The translations under genes and the position numbers were made by a program. From Chryseobacterium shigense (lineage in GTDB: Bacteria > Bacteroidota > Bacteroidia > Flavobacteriales > Weeksellaceae): a DNA stretch of 64,000 bases. Below are positions 32,534-41,080 of this stretch, piece after piece. Position 1 is the stretch's first letter. Every line of letters starts with the position of its first letter. The stretch is from contig NZ_JACHLC010000003.1 of the NCBI RefSeq assembly GCF_014207845.1, positions 62,001-126,000 of the forward strand, in the 5' to 3' direction. The notes beneath the pieces were generated by a model. It saw nothing but the letters and a program-made list of their open reading frames with translations, ran no database searches and was not told the origin of the DNA.

Positions 32534-35131
32534 TTAGAATCTGAAAGTGATGTTGGCAGACCAAGTTCTTCCAAATCCGAAGTACACCTGGTTACGTACA
32601 TCTATTCCTTTGTAAGTAGGTTGTGTACCATCTGCATAAATACTAGATCTTCCTTCTGAAATATATGTAGTGTCTAGTAAGTTGTAGATATTTGCTCCGA
32701 TTGTTAGGCTCTCTCTGGATCCGAAATCGAAAGTATAGTTAGCACCTACGTCAAGTAAATTATAATCAGGTAGCTTTAATGTTCCATTGATTGCTGCTGG
32801 AGGAAGTTCTCCTGTATTCATATTGATCATGAAATCTGTAACAGTGATGTTACTGTATAGATTACCTACAAATCTCCAATCTGCATTGATTCTTAATCCT
32901 TTTACCGGCTTTAAAGTTGCACCTAATGAAGCTGTTAACTGAGGAGCATCTCCTACTTTTGCCTTATCTAAAGCCAATGTAGCAGTATTGTTTCCATTTT
33001 GAACAACTACAGGATTATTGTTGTCATCAAATACGGTACCGGAAGCATTACCTTTATATCTGTAATCTCCCCAAGAGAACATACCTTCTAAATCCAATAA
33101 TCTATTTAATGAATAGGATGCTTCAAGCTCTGCACCGTAATGCACCTGTGTAATTCCGGATATTTCCGCGTATGCGTTCGTAATTGAGTTATTTGTTGCC
33201 GGGTTGTTATCCGGATCAATGTTAAGACCGGTTCTTCTCTGGAATCTATCCGCCCATGAAGTTCTGAAAAGGTTTACATTTGCTCTGAAAGCTTGTGATC
33301 TGAATCCGTAACCTAATTCTAAACCAACGATTTTTTCATTAGTTAAGTTAGGGTTTAAAGGCTGTTTGTTACTTGGATAAACCGCTGTGAAGAATGGCTG
33401 TTTTGATTGGTATCCAACATTAACAAATACATTGTGATTAGCATTGATGTTATAGTTAGCTCCACCTTTAACATTGTATCCCAGGATGTTTTTAAAGTCA
33501 GTTTTTCTATAAACCGTTTCGCCGTTTTGTACAGTTACACCATCTACGATCCAGTTGTCAATTCTTTTAAATCCTTGATTAGATACAGCTCCCTGAATGA
33601 AAGCAGTAAAGTTTTCTTTTGTATATTCTACCTGTCCGAAAGCTCCGTACCATAAAACTTGTCCATCATAATTTCTGTTAGCAATTTGATTTTTGTCTTT
33701 AATTGCTTTTACGAATGGATTTGCTGATGGAACAGGATTATAAGCTTCATTTACAATAAAACCTGCAGGACGGTTAAAATCTCCTCTTTCCTGGTATCCG
33801 TTTGCGCCCAATAGGTTCGTTATAATTCCCGGATGGTATCCATAGTAATAACGGGCATCAATTCCAACAGAGAAATTGAACTCATTGTTTATTTTGTGAT
33901 TAAAGTTTGATAGTAAACCATACCAGTCATGTGAATTAACGTTTGACCTCATAGTAATACCATTATTACTTCTGTTTATACCAGGACCAGCTGGGAAAGT
34001 ATTTGCAGGAGCATTTGATGTATTACCCACTGTAAAGTCAGAAATTACAGCACCTTGATTCCATCTTACAATGTCATCAAAACGTATTTGTCCATCTGCA
34101 GTTTTAGGTAAGTTAAAGATCGTTTTACCGTTTATTGAACCTAGTACCCCGGTACCACCACCTCTACCGAATGATGCATACCCAACTGTTGATAGTTTTG
34201 ATTTTTCTGAAATTTTCCAGTCCCAGTTAATAGACGCAACCGGTTTAGAATAATAATTTCTATTGGTTGTAAATTGCTCGCCGTTTAGAGTTCCCCAGTT
34301 AGAGTTATATCTTCTGTTAGGTTCTCCATCCTTGCCATATTGTAAATAGGTAGAAATAGGATTTGTAAAGTTTTGATTGTGCCATTGAGGAGCTCCTGTA
34401 AATGTGAACTGGAAATCATGTTTCTCATTTGGCTGATATCCTAATGCAAAATAGTAGTTGTATCCTTCAAAATCTGAACCATCAATATACATTGCCCCTG
34501 CAGTTCTACTCATTAGGAATGATGTTGACCATCCTTTTGCAGATTTTCCTGTATTATAAGCAAATGAAGTTTTTAAATAACCATCATTACCTAAACCTAA
34601 TGAAACAGTACCTTGTCTTTTTTTATCAGCTGCTCTTGTTAAGATATTTATTGTACCTCCAACAGAGGAAATTGCTAATTTTGAAGAGCCTAAACCTCTT
34701 TGCACCTGCATTGCAGATGTTACCTCAGACATACCTGCCCAGTTTGACCAGTAAACAGCTCCGTTTTCCATATCGTTCACTGGCATACCATTTACCATTA
34801 CAGCAATATTTTCATTTCCGAAACCTCTGATTCTAATTGAGGCATCTCCAAAACCTCCACCGCCTTTAGTTGCATAAACAGACGGAGTCGTATTTAAGAT
34901 CTCAGGGAATTCCTGATTTCCTAATTTCTCAACAATTTTTGCTTCCTTAATTGTTGAAACTGCTACCGGTGTTTTTCTATCTTTGGCGATATCGGCAACA
35001 CCAGTGATTACAACTTGTTCAATGTCGTTGGATTTAGTTTGTACTGTATCCTGAACCTGTTGAGCATAATAGACGCTGGCTGTAGATAAGGTAATCACTG
35101 CAGATAGCATCGATTTGTTGATTAATTTCAT
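32534..35131 (-). CDS. TonB-dependent receptor
   Basis: 865 residues. Signal peptide (about 1-23, ending YYA), then a TonB box IEQVVITG near residues 37-44. The plug domain (about 55-165) has IRIRGFGNENIAVMVNGMP, GAVYWSNWAG and VQRGLGSSKL followed by GGTINILTR. A long beta-barrel with many aromatic strands ends in Phe (SANITFRF), the outer-membrane signature. Unlike the receptor at 20106 it has no carboxypeptidase-like N-terminal domain. It should import an unknown nutrient, perhaps an iron chelate or a cofactor. No SusD-like gene is next to it. A terminator follows. Confidence 0.9.
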   Translation of the reverse strand: MKLINKSMLSAVITLSTASVYYAQQVQDTVQTKSNDIEQVVITGVADIAKDRKTPVAVSTIKEAKIVEKLGNQEFPEILNTTPSVYATKGGGGFGDASIRIRGFGNENIAVMVNGMPVNDMENGAVYWSNWAGMSEVTSAMQVQRGLGSSKLAISSVGGTINILTRAADKKRQGTVSLGLGNDGYLKTSFAYNTGKSAKGWSTSFLMSRTAGAMYIDGSDFEGYNYYFALGYQPNEKHDFQFTFTGAPQWHNQNFTNPISTYLQYGKDGEPNRRYNSNWGTLNGEQFTTNRNYYSKPVASINWDWKISEKSKLSTVGYASFGRGGGTGVLGSINGKTIFNLPKTADGQIRFDDIVRWNQGAVISDFTVGNTSNAPANTFPAGPGINRSNNGITMRSNVNSHDWYGLLSNFNHKINNEFNFSVGIDARYYYGYHPGIITNLLGANGYQERGDFNRPAGFIVNEAYNPVPSANPFVKAIKDKNQIANRNYDGQVLWYGAFGQVEYTKENFTAFIQGAVSNQGFKRIDNWIVDGVTVQNGETVYRKTDFKNILGYNVKGGANYNINANHNVFVNVGYQSKQPFFTAVYPSNKQPLNPNLTNEKIVGLELGYGFRSQAFRANVNLFRTSWADRFQRRTGLNIDPDNNPATNNSITNAYAEISGITQVHYGAELEASYSLNRLLDLEGMFSWGDYRYKGNASGTVFDDNNNPVVVQNGNNTATLALDKAKVGDAPQLTASLGATLKPVKGLRINADWRFVGNLYSNITVTDFMINMNTGELPPAAINGTLKLPDYNLLDVGANYTFDFGSRESLTIGANIYNLLDTTYISEGRSSIYADGTQPTYKGIDVRNQVYFGFGRTWSANITFRF

Positions 35132-35340
35132 AATCGTTAGTAATAGTTAGATTTAATTTTCTGCAAAATTCGCGAAATAAAATTTAACCAATATTAACTG
35201 TATGTTAATTTTTATTCAATCTTAATAATATTTAATTTGTTGATTATCAGTATTGTGTGTAAAAATTGAATTTTAACATGAAAAAAATCATATTATTGAG
35301 TTTTTAACAAATGGGTGTTGTTTTTATTAAAAGTATAACG

Positions 35341-36201
35341 CTATTTCACGGCTTTGAGACTCAGATCAATATTTTCAGCCGAGTGGGTAAGGGCTCCGGC
35401 GGAGATATAAGTAACCCCTGTTGATGCAATTTCTTTTAACATATCCCGGGTAATTCCGCCAGATGCTTCAGACTCACAAGACCCGTTGATCATTTCTACT
35501 GCCTGCTTCATCATATTCACATCCATATTATCGAGCATGATTCTATCTACTTTGACCTTAATAGCTTCTTTAACTTCTTCCAGGTTTCTTGTCTCGACCT
35601 CGATTTTTAACTTTTTTTTGTTAGTTTTAACATAGTCCTTTGCCATTTTAACAGCATTGGTAATGCTTCCGTTATAGTCAATATGATTGTCTTTCAACAT
35701 GATCATATCATATAATCCATACCTGTGATTGGTTCCGCCTCCTATGGCAACAGCCCATTTTTCACAAACCCTGAAATTGGGTGTTGTTTTTCGGGTATCC
35801 AGAAGTTTTGTTTTGGTTCCTACCAGCCTGGAATCCCAGTCGTGGGTAAGTGTTGCAATTCCGCTCATTCTCTGCATGCAGTTCAAAACAAGTCTTTCCG
35901 TTGAGAGAATTGATCTTGCGCTTCCGGTTACAATAAAAGCTATATCTCCAATCTTAGCAGTTTCTCCATCTTTAATGAAGACTTCTATTTTTAAATTTTT
36001 ATCAAAAGTTTTAAAAATAATTTCTGCCAGCTCAACACCTGCCAGGATACAGTTTTGCTTTACCAGGAGTTTGGCACTTTGCTCAAGATCCTTCGGAATG
36101 GTGGAAAGAGTAGAGTGGTCCCCATCCTGAATATCCTCTTCCAGGGCATTTTTAATGAATGTTTTTAATACTTTATCTGTAGCGTAAGCTGGTCTTTTCA
36201 T
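35341..36201 (-). CDS. nadC: nicotinate-nucleotide pyrophosphorylase (carboxylating)
   Basis: 286 residues, cytoplasmic. It makes nicotinate mononucleotide from quinolinate and PRPP, the third step of de novo NAD synthesis. The family signatures are all visible: RMSGIATLT, LLDTRKTTPNFRVCEKWAV, GGGTNHRYGLYDMIMLKDNH, and the C-terminal ASGGITRDM...GVTYISAGALTHSA. It is 10 nt after nadB on the same strand. nadA, the enzyme between the two in the pathway, is not nearby, so its gene must be elsewhere or this organism's layout is split. Confidence 0.96.
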   Translation of the reverse strand: MKRPAYATDKVLKTFIKNALEEDIQDGDHSTLSTIPKDLEQSAKLLVKQNCILAGVELAEIIFKTFDKNLKIEVFIKDGETAKIGDIAFIVTGSARSILSTERLVLNCMQRMSGIATLTHDWDSRLVGTKTKLLDTRKTTPNFRVCEKWAVAIGGGTNHRYGLYDMIMLKDNHIDYNGSITNAVKMAKDYVKTNKKKLKIEVETRNLEEVKEAIKVKVDRIMLDNMDVNMMKQAVEMINGSCESEASGGITRDMLKEIASTGVTYISAGALTHSAENIDLSLKAVK

Positions 36202-36211
36202 TATATATATT

Positions 36212-37783
36212 TTAAGCTAAGTCTTTATTATAAAATGCTCCTTTATTTTCCGTCATTTCCATAGATTGGGTAATGATGAGGTGGGCAACGGTTGTTAAAT
36301 TCCTTAATTCAGATAATTGGGGAGAAAGGATAGAGTAGTGGTAAATTTCATCAACGGCATCTGCAATTTCCTGGTGTTTTTGTAAAGCCATACTCAAACG
36401 CTTGTTGCTTCGTACAATACCTACCAGATCGCTCATCATCTCCTGAAGCTGCTTTCTGAGATAACTTACGATAACCATTTCATCCATGATTTTCATCCCT
36501 TCTTCATTCCATTCAGGAACAGCTTTCAGATCATCAAAGTTGAAATTATTTTCATTGAGAAGATCAACTGTTTTCATCGCGGCATTGTGCCCGAAAACCA
36601 AGCCTTCCAGTAAAGAATTTGATGCAAGCCTGTTGGCGCCGTGCAATCCTGAATTGGTACATTCTCCCACCGCAAAAAGATTCAGGATGGAAGACTGACC
36701 ATCCCTGTCAACTTCAATCCCGCCCATAAGGTAATGGCAGGCCGGTACTATAGGAATCAGCTGAGTGAAAGGATCGATTCCTTCTTCTTTGCATTTTTTA
36801 TAAATATTGGGGAAATGTTCCAGGAACTTTTCATGATCCATATCGCGGCAATCCAGACCGGCATATTCATCACCAGAGATTTTCATTTCATTATCAATGG
36901 CTCTTGCTACGATGTCCCTTGAGGCTAATTCTTCACGGGCATCATATTTGTGCATGAATTTTTCACCTTTTTTGGTTCTTAATTTGGCGCCATCTCCGCG
37001 GACTGCTTCAGAAATCAGGAAAAGCATCCCGTTAATTTTGCTGTACAGTGCCGTAGGGTGAAACTGGTAATACTGCATATTGGAAACCTTACCTTTAGCA
37101 CGGGCTACAAAAGCAATTCCGTCTCCGGTTGCAATAGTAGGATTGGTGGTGTTTTTATAAACATGTCCCGCACCGCCTGTGGCTACCAATGTTATTTTTG
37201 AAGTGATCTTTTTGATCATTTTTGATTTTTCATCGAGAATGTAAGCCCCATAGCAGTTGATATCACCTTCGCTTACTTCTTTTCCGGGAACATGGTGCTG
37301 TGTGATAATATCAATGACGTAGTGATGATCCAGAATTTCAATGTTCGGGCTGCTGTTGGCTGTTGCCAGAAGAGCTCGTTCGATTTCGAATCCGGTAATA
37401 TCTTTATGGTGGACAATTCTGTTTTCTGTGTGGCCGCCTTCTCTTCCCAAAGCGAATTGTCCGTTCTTCATATCGAAATTGGCGCCCCATTCTACAATTT
37501 CATTGAATCTTGTAGGAGCTTCCCTTACCACCATTTCTACAACATCGCGTTTGTTTTCCCCGTCTCCGGCACGCATGGTATCTTCAATATGCTTTTCGAA
37601 ATTGTCGTTTTTAAAATCGGTGACCACGGCGAGTCCGCCCTGTGCATATTTGGTATTGCTTTCGTCTTCGTCAGATTTTGTTACGATGATGATTTTGGCA
37701 TCAGGGAGTTGTTCAGAAACTTTAATGGCATAGGAAAGTCCCGAGATGCCGGAACCAATTACTAATACATCCGCTTTTATCAT
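36212..37783 (-). CDS. nadB: L-aspartate oxidase
   Basis: 523 residues, an FAD-dependent flavoprotein. It oxidises L-aspartate to iminoaspartate, the first step of the NAD pathway. The FAD-binding start GSGISGLSYA is clear. The active-site region has REGGHTENRIVHHKDITG, then HPTALY, SEAVRGDGAKL and CTNSGLHGANRLASNSLLEG. The C-terminal helical domain of the fumarate-reductase/succinate-dehydrogenase family is present. It lies between the nitroreductase gene (30 nt) and nadC (10 nt), forming a three-gene unit. Confidence 0.96.
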   Translation of the reverse strand: MIKADVLVIGSGISGLSYAIKVSEQLPDAKIIIVTKSDEDESNTKYAQGGLAVVTDFKNDNFEKHIEDTMRAGDGENKRDVVEMVVREAPTRFNEIVEWGANFDMKNGQFALGREGGHTENRIVHHKDITGFEIERALLATANSSPNIEILDHHYVIDIITQHHVPGKEVSEGDINCYGAYILDEKSKMIKKITSKITLVATGGAGHVYKNTTNPTIATGDGIAFVARAKGKVSNMQYYQFHPTALYSKINGMLFLISEAVRGDGAKLRTKKGEKFMHKYDAREELASRDIVARAIDNEMKISGDEYAGLDCRDMDHEKFLEHFPNIYKKCKEEGIDPFTQLIPIVPACHYLMGGIEVDRDGQSSILNLFAVGECTNSGLHGANRLASNSLLEGLVFGHNAAMKTVDLLNENNFNFDDLKAVPEWNEEGMKIMDEMVIVSYLRKQLQEMMSDLVGIVRSNKRLSMALQKHQEIADAVDEIYHYSILSPQLSELRNLTTVAHLIITQSMEMTENKGAFYNKDLA

Positions 37784-37813
37784 ATGCTTTCTTTAGGTAC
37801 GATCATTTAAATA

Positions 37814-38440
37814 TTAAATAAATTTAAACAATTTTTCGTTTGGTTTTCTTACTTTTTTCATGTGCTGGAAATGGTCCTCCTCAGAGCGGTAGCCCAGGGC
37901 GAGTGTAACGGTTACTTTTTCTGTTTCCGGATTGATATTGAGGATCTCTTCCATCATCTCCTGCCGGAAGCCTTCCATAGGACATGAATCTATATTTTCG
38001 ATAGCAGCGGCATACATCATATTGGCCAGTACTATATAAGATTGTTTTTCAGCCCAGTTGAAGATTTCTTCCTGGGTTTTTTGGGTGATGTGCTGATTAA
38101 TACTTTTCCGGAACAGGTCTAAGTTTTCAACAGGTGTTTCCCTAACTTCGGAAATGTGATTAAAGTAGCCATGAATATAACTTTCCTCAATAATCTTCTT
38201 TGAAATGATGACAATAAGATGCGAACAGGTGGAAATCTGCGACGGATTATAGAAGGCTGGAATTAATTTTTGCTTCATAACCGCGCTTTCCACAACCAGA
38301 ATTTTATACGGTTGAAGCCCAAGCGAGCTGGCAGACAGTTTTCCTGACTCAAGAATGTTGTGGAGGACATCCTGAGGGATAATCTCGTGATTGAATTTTT
38401 TCACAGAATATCTTCTGCTTAAAGCTTCCAAATAATTCAT
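37814..38440 (-). CDS. nitroreductase family flavoprotein
   Basis: 208 residues. Nitroreductase-fold oxidoreductases bind FMN and use NAD(P)H. The N-terminal R-R-Y-S-V-K-K-F, the SASSLGLQPYK turn and the later L-A-L-G-Y-R-S-E-x-D ending match the family. Reading the sequence does not tell its substrate. It is the first gene of the unit with nadB and nadC. A function in NAD(P) chemistry or redox stress would fit, but it could be only a neighbour. Its TAAATTTG box ends 4 nt before the ATG, which predicts a leaderless transcript for the whole unit. Confidence 0.88.
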   Translation of the reverse strand: MNYLEALSRRYSVKKFNHEIIPQDVLHNILESGKLSASSLGLQPYKILVVESAVMKQKLIPAFYNPSQISTCSHLIVIISKKIIEESYIHGYFNHISEVRETPVENLDLFRKSINQHITQKTQEEIFNWAEKQSYIVLANMMYAAAIENIDSCPMEGFRQEMMEEILNINPETEKVTVTLALGYRSEEDHFQHMKKVRKPNEKLFKFI

Positions 38441-38444
38441 AAGA

Positions 38445-38452
38445 CAAATTTA
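38445..38452 (-). promoter_or_regulatory. promoter box of the nitroreductase-nadB-nadC unit, leaderless configuration
   Basis: The minus strand reads TAAATTTG-N4-ATG. Confidence 0.6.
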
Positions 38453-38515
38453 AGAATTGAATGCGAATAAAGTGCCTTTATCCTGAAATATATCCTTTTG
38501 CGGACAACAAAAAAA

Positions 38516-38539
38516 GATCACTCCAAATTTGGAGTGATC
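38516..38539 (-). terminator. terminator after T9SS type B gene A
   Basis: A 24-bp perfect palindrome (38516-38539; 9-bp stem with an AAATTT centre) with a long A tract, which is a T tract on the minus strand. Confidence 0.88.
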
Positions 38540-38569
38540 CCGGGTATATAAAAAATAATCAAATTTAGC

Positions 38570-40831
38570 TTACTCTCTGTTTTTCACCATGATCCAGCCT
38601 GAGAATTTAATAGGCGTATTCTTGCTGTTGTTTTCGTTCCATGTGATGGAGTACCAGTAGTTTCCTGTAGGGACTTTCTTGCTTCCGGCGGTTGTTCCGT
38701 CCCACATATATCTGTTGGATTTATCGGCCTGGAAAAGCTTGTATCCATACCTGTCGAATATCCCTATTTCCAGGTTCTTTTTATTGGAAAGTGCTGAATA
38801 ATCAATGGCGTCATTTACTCCGTCTCCGTTTGGGGTGATTACGTTAATAAGGTTAGGAACTGTAATATTGATTTGTATAGGTTCGCAATCGTAACTGTCT
38901 TTTACATATATTTTGGTTTCTCCTCTTGGTACGTTGGAGAATATATTGGAGGCCTGCCATTGTATATTATCCATGGAATATTGATAAGGAGGAGTTCCTC
39001 CGTTAGCAAATACAGTCACCGTACTTCCTGAAATATCAATATTGGTAATTACAGGTTGTTCTGATGCATATACTTTTACAGTCTGTAATGTGATGCAGTC
39101 TCCGGTTTTTAATTTGACCCAATAAGTTCCCACGGCTACGTTGGTGATAGATTGGGTTGTTGCACCTGTGCTCCATTCATAGCCATTAAAGCCAGGTCCC
39201 GCATCCAGTGTGGTTTTATCTTCAATACAGATAATCTTATCCTTTAATACGCCGGATAGAACCGGGGCAAGCACAGTCAATGTTACTTTCGCAATTGAAT
39301 AGCAGCCCTGCGCATTGAATACTTTTATATAAATTACTCCGGATGGGGCCGTGTAGGCTAAGAAATTTAAAATTTCATTAGTGCCGTTTACGGCATCCGT
39401 TAAAGAAGGGTAATATTTTTTTGTAGCTCCCGTTAAGGTTGTTACCGTTGCATTGCTTAAGTTAAATGTTCCCAGAGAAGGATTGGTTTCAAGGAAGCAT
39501 GATCTTAAAGACGCATCTGTTACTGTAACAACCGGGTTAAGACTCAGTGTAACTTTTGCTACACTTACGCACCCCTGAGGCGTGGTTACTTTTGCAAATA
39601 ATACTGCGGCTCCTGATGCATAAGCTGTAGGGTTGGGGATCTGGTTGATTCCTGCGTTCAGTTCAGCCATGGTATTGTAGAATTCCATAGTGCAGCCCGG
39701 TACTGTTGTTAAAGCAGCTGTAGTAAGATCGAAAGTTGCAGTGCCTGCATTATTGTTGTTACATCCAGTAAGTGTAGCGTCGGTTGCTGCAAAAGGTGTG
39801 GGATTTAATTGTATGACTCCGTCTCCGTTGTCGCAGAGCGTGGAGCTTGGATCTTTGATGACCACTTTAATAGTTGTATTGCCTGAATACTGGAAGCTGG
39901 TAGGATTGGCAATCGGAGTTGAGTTTCCTAAAACATAGTAAGTGAATACATAGTTTCCGGGATTATTCACAAACTGGGCATTAAAAGAAGTCAGATCCAC
40001 GGTTCCTGTTCCGGTTGCAGGGTTGGTACATACAAAAGGGGTTACTGTAGCATTCAGGATTGGAACTTTATCCACATAAACTTTTACGTTTTTGATAGAG
40101 TGTCTTGCACTGGCGCCTCCTGTGGCTGCTGAAAATCCAAAGTATCCCTGAGACATTCCGATGGCTGCTCCTGAGGGGGCAAATGACTGGTCTGCAATAA
40201 GGATACCGTCTATTTTTATTTTAATAATCCAGTTCGTAGGATTGGTAAGATCTGTTTCCCCGTTTACTTCTACGTGTTTGTAGTTTGGTCCTACGAACGG
40301 CTGGGTCGGATTGAGGTCTGGAGAGTGAAAGGTGCTGCCAGGTGTCATATTGTATTCAATATTGTTTCCGGCAGTGTCATTTGTTCCGTAAAGAACATGC
40401 ACTTTACTCATCTGGCCTTCTGTTGTATTGTTGAAGATATCAAATCCTACCATAAGCCCGGATGCATTTCCTGGAATTCCAAGCCCTCCTCCGGATACAA
40501 ACCCTGTGGGCGGATTGGCAAGGTACCAGAATGTAAATCCGTCTCCTCTTCCGAACTGTGTTGTTCCGTTTCCGTCAATTCTGAAGTCAAATTCTACCTT
40601 CCATTTATCACAATAACTTAATGTGATTGGGGTGGCTAGTTTTATAGCACCATATAGATTTCCGTTATCTGTAGTTAGCCTTACAAAATCGGTATCAACA
40701 GCCGCATTTGAGACAAGATCCCATCCTGTAGTATTTACAGGATTTCCTGTAAGCTGATAGGTTTGAGAAAACAGCTGTCCTGAAAAGCATAATAAGATGG
40801 TTAAATAATAAATGAGTAGTTTTCTTTTCAT
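38570..40831 (-). CDS. T9SS type B protein A, lectin-like N-terminus, repeat-bearing (753 aa)
   Basis: Signal peptide (about 1-22, ending FSQ), then an L-type-lectin-like beta-sandwich (about 24-255; DFRIDGNG, GDGFTFWYLANPP and RHSIKNVKVYVD are landmarks). After it come three repeats of about 85 residues (starts near 258, 345 and 435), an Ig-like segment with LDAGPGFNGYEWSTGAT, and a type B sorting domain at the C-terminus (ITPNGDGVNDAIDYS...WDGTTAGSKKVPTGNYWYSI, ending VKNRE). The type B domain directs export by the T9SS. The protein is probably cell-surface or secreted and may bind glycans. It is the paralogue of the other three genes in this cluster. Confidence 0.88.
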   Translation of the reverse strand: MKRKLLIYYLTILLCFSGQLFSQTYQLTGNPVNTTGWDLVSNAAVDTDFVRLTTDNGNLYGAIKLATPITLSYCDKWKVEFDFRIDGNGTTQFGRGDGFTFWYLANPPTGFVSGGGLGIPGNASGLMVGFDIFNNTTEGQMSKVHVLYGTNDTAGNNIEYNMTPGSTFHSPDLNPTQPFVGPNYKHVEVNGETDLTNPTNWIIKIKIDGILIADQSFAPSGAAIGMSQGYFGFSAATGGASARHSIKNVKVYVDKVPILNATVTPFVCTNPATGTGTVDLTSFNAQFVNNPGNYVFTYYVLGNSTPIANPTSFQYSGNTTIKVVIKDPSSTLCDNGDGVIQLNPTPFAATDATLTGCNNNNAGTATFDLTTAALTTVPGCTMEFYNTMAELNAGINQIPNPTAYASGAAVLFAKVTTPQGCVSVAKVTLSLNPVVTVTDASLRSCFLETNPSLGTFNLSNATVTTLTGATKKYYPSLTDAVNGTNEILNFLAYTAPSGVIYIKVFNAQGCYSIAKVTLTVLAPVLSGVLKDKIICIEDKTTLDAGPGFNGYEWSTGATTQSITNVAVGTYWVKLKTGDCITLQTVKVYASEQPVITNIDISGSTVTVFANGGTPPYQYSMDNIQWQASNIFSNVPRGETKIYVKDSYDCEPIQINITVPNLINVITPNGDGVNDAIDYSALSNKKNLEIGIFDRYGYKLFQADKSNRYMWDGTTAGSKKVPTGNYWYSITWNENNSKNTPIKFSGWIMVKNRE

Positions 40832-41036
40832 ATGAAGTAATTAGTTTTGTGGTTATTCTTGTAAATATATTTGTTTTATTCTTTCATATATAATGTATAA
40901 TTGTCAATTGATTAGTGAAAATCGTCAATTTTGCAATTAATTTTGATAATATGTGAAAATGATTAAAATAAGAAGGGTGTTTTCCTTGTGGAATTGAGAA
41001 GCTGTCTGTGCTTGCTTTATGAGGTAAGTCACATTA

Positions 41037-41066
41037 AAAAAATCACCCCGGTAAGGGAGTGATTTT
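41037..41066 (-). terminator. terminator after T9SS type B gene B
   Basis: A stem of roughly 11 bp (AAAATCAC-type arms around 41039-41066) with a GC-rich middle and an A-rich flank on the left (T-rich on the minus strand). Confidence 0.65.
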
Positions 41067-41080
41067 ATATAGACAAACTT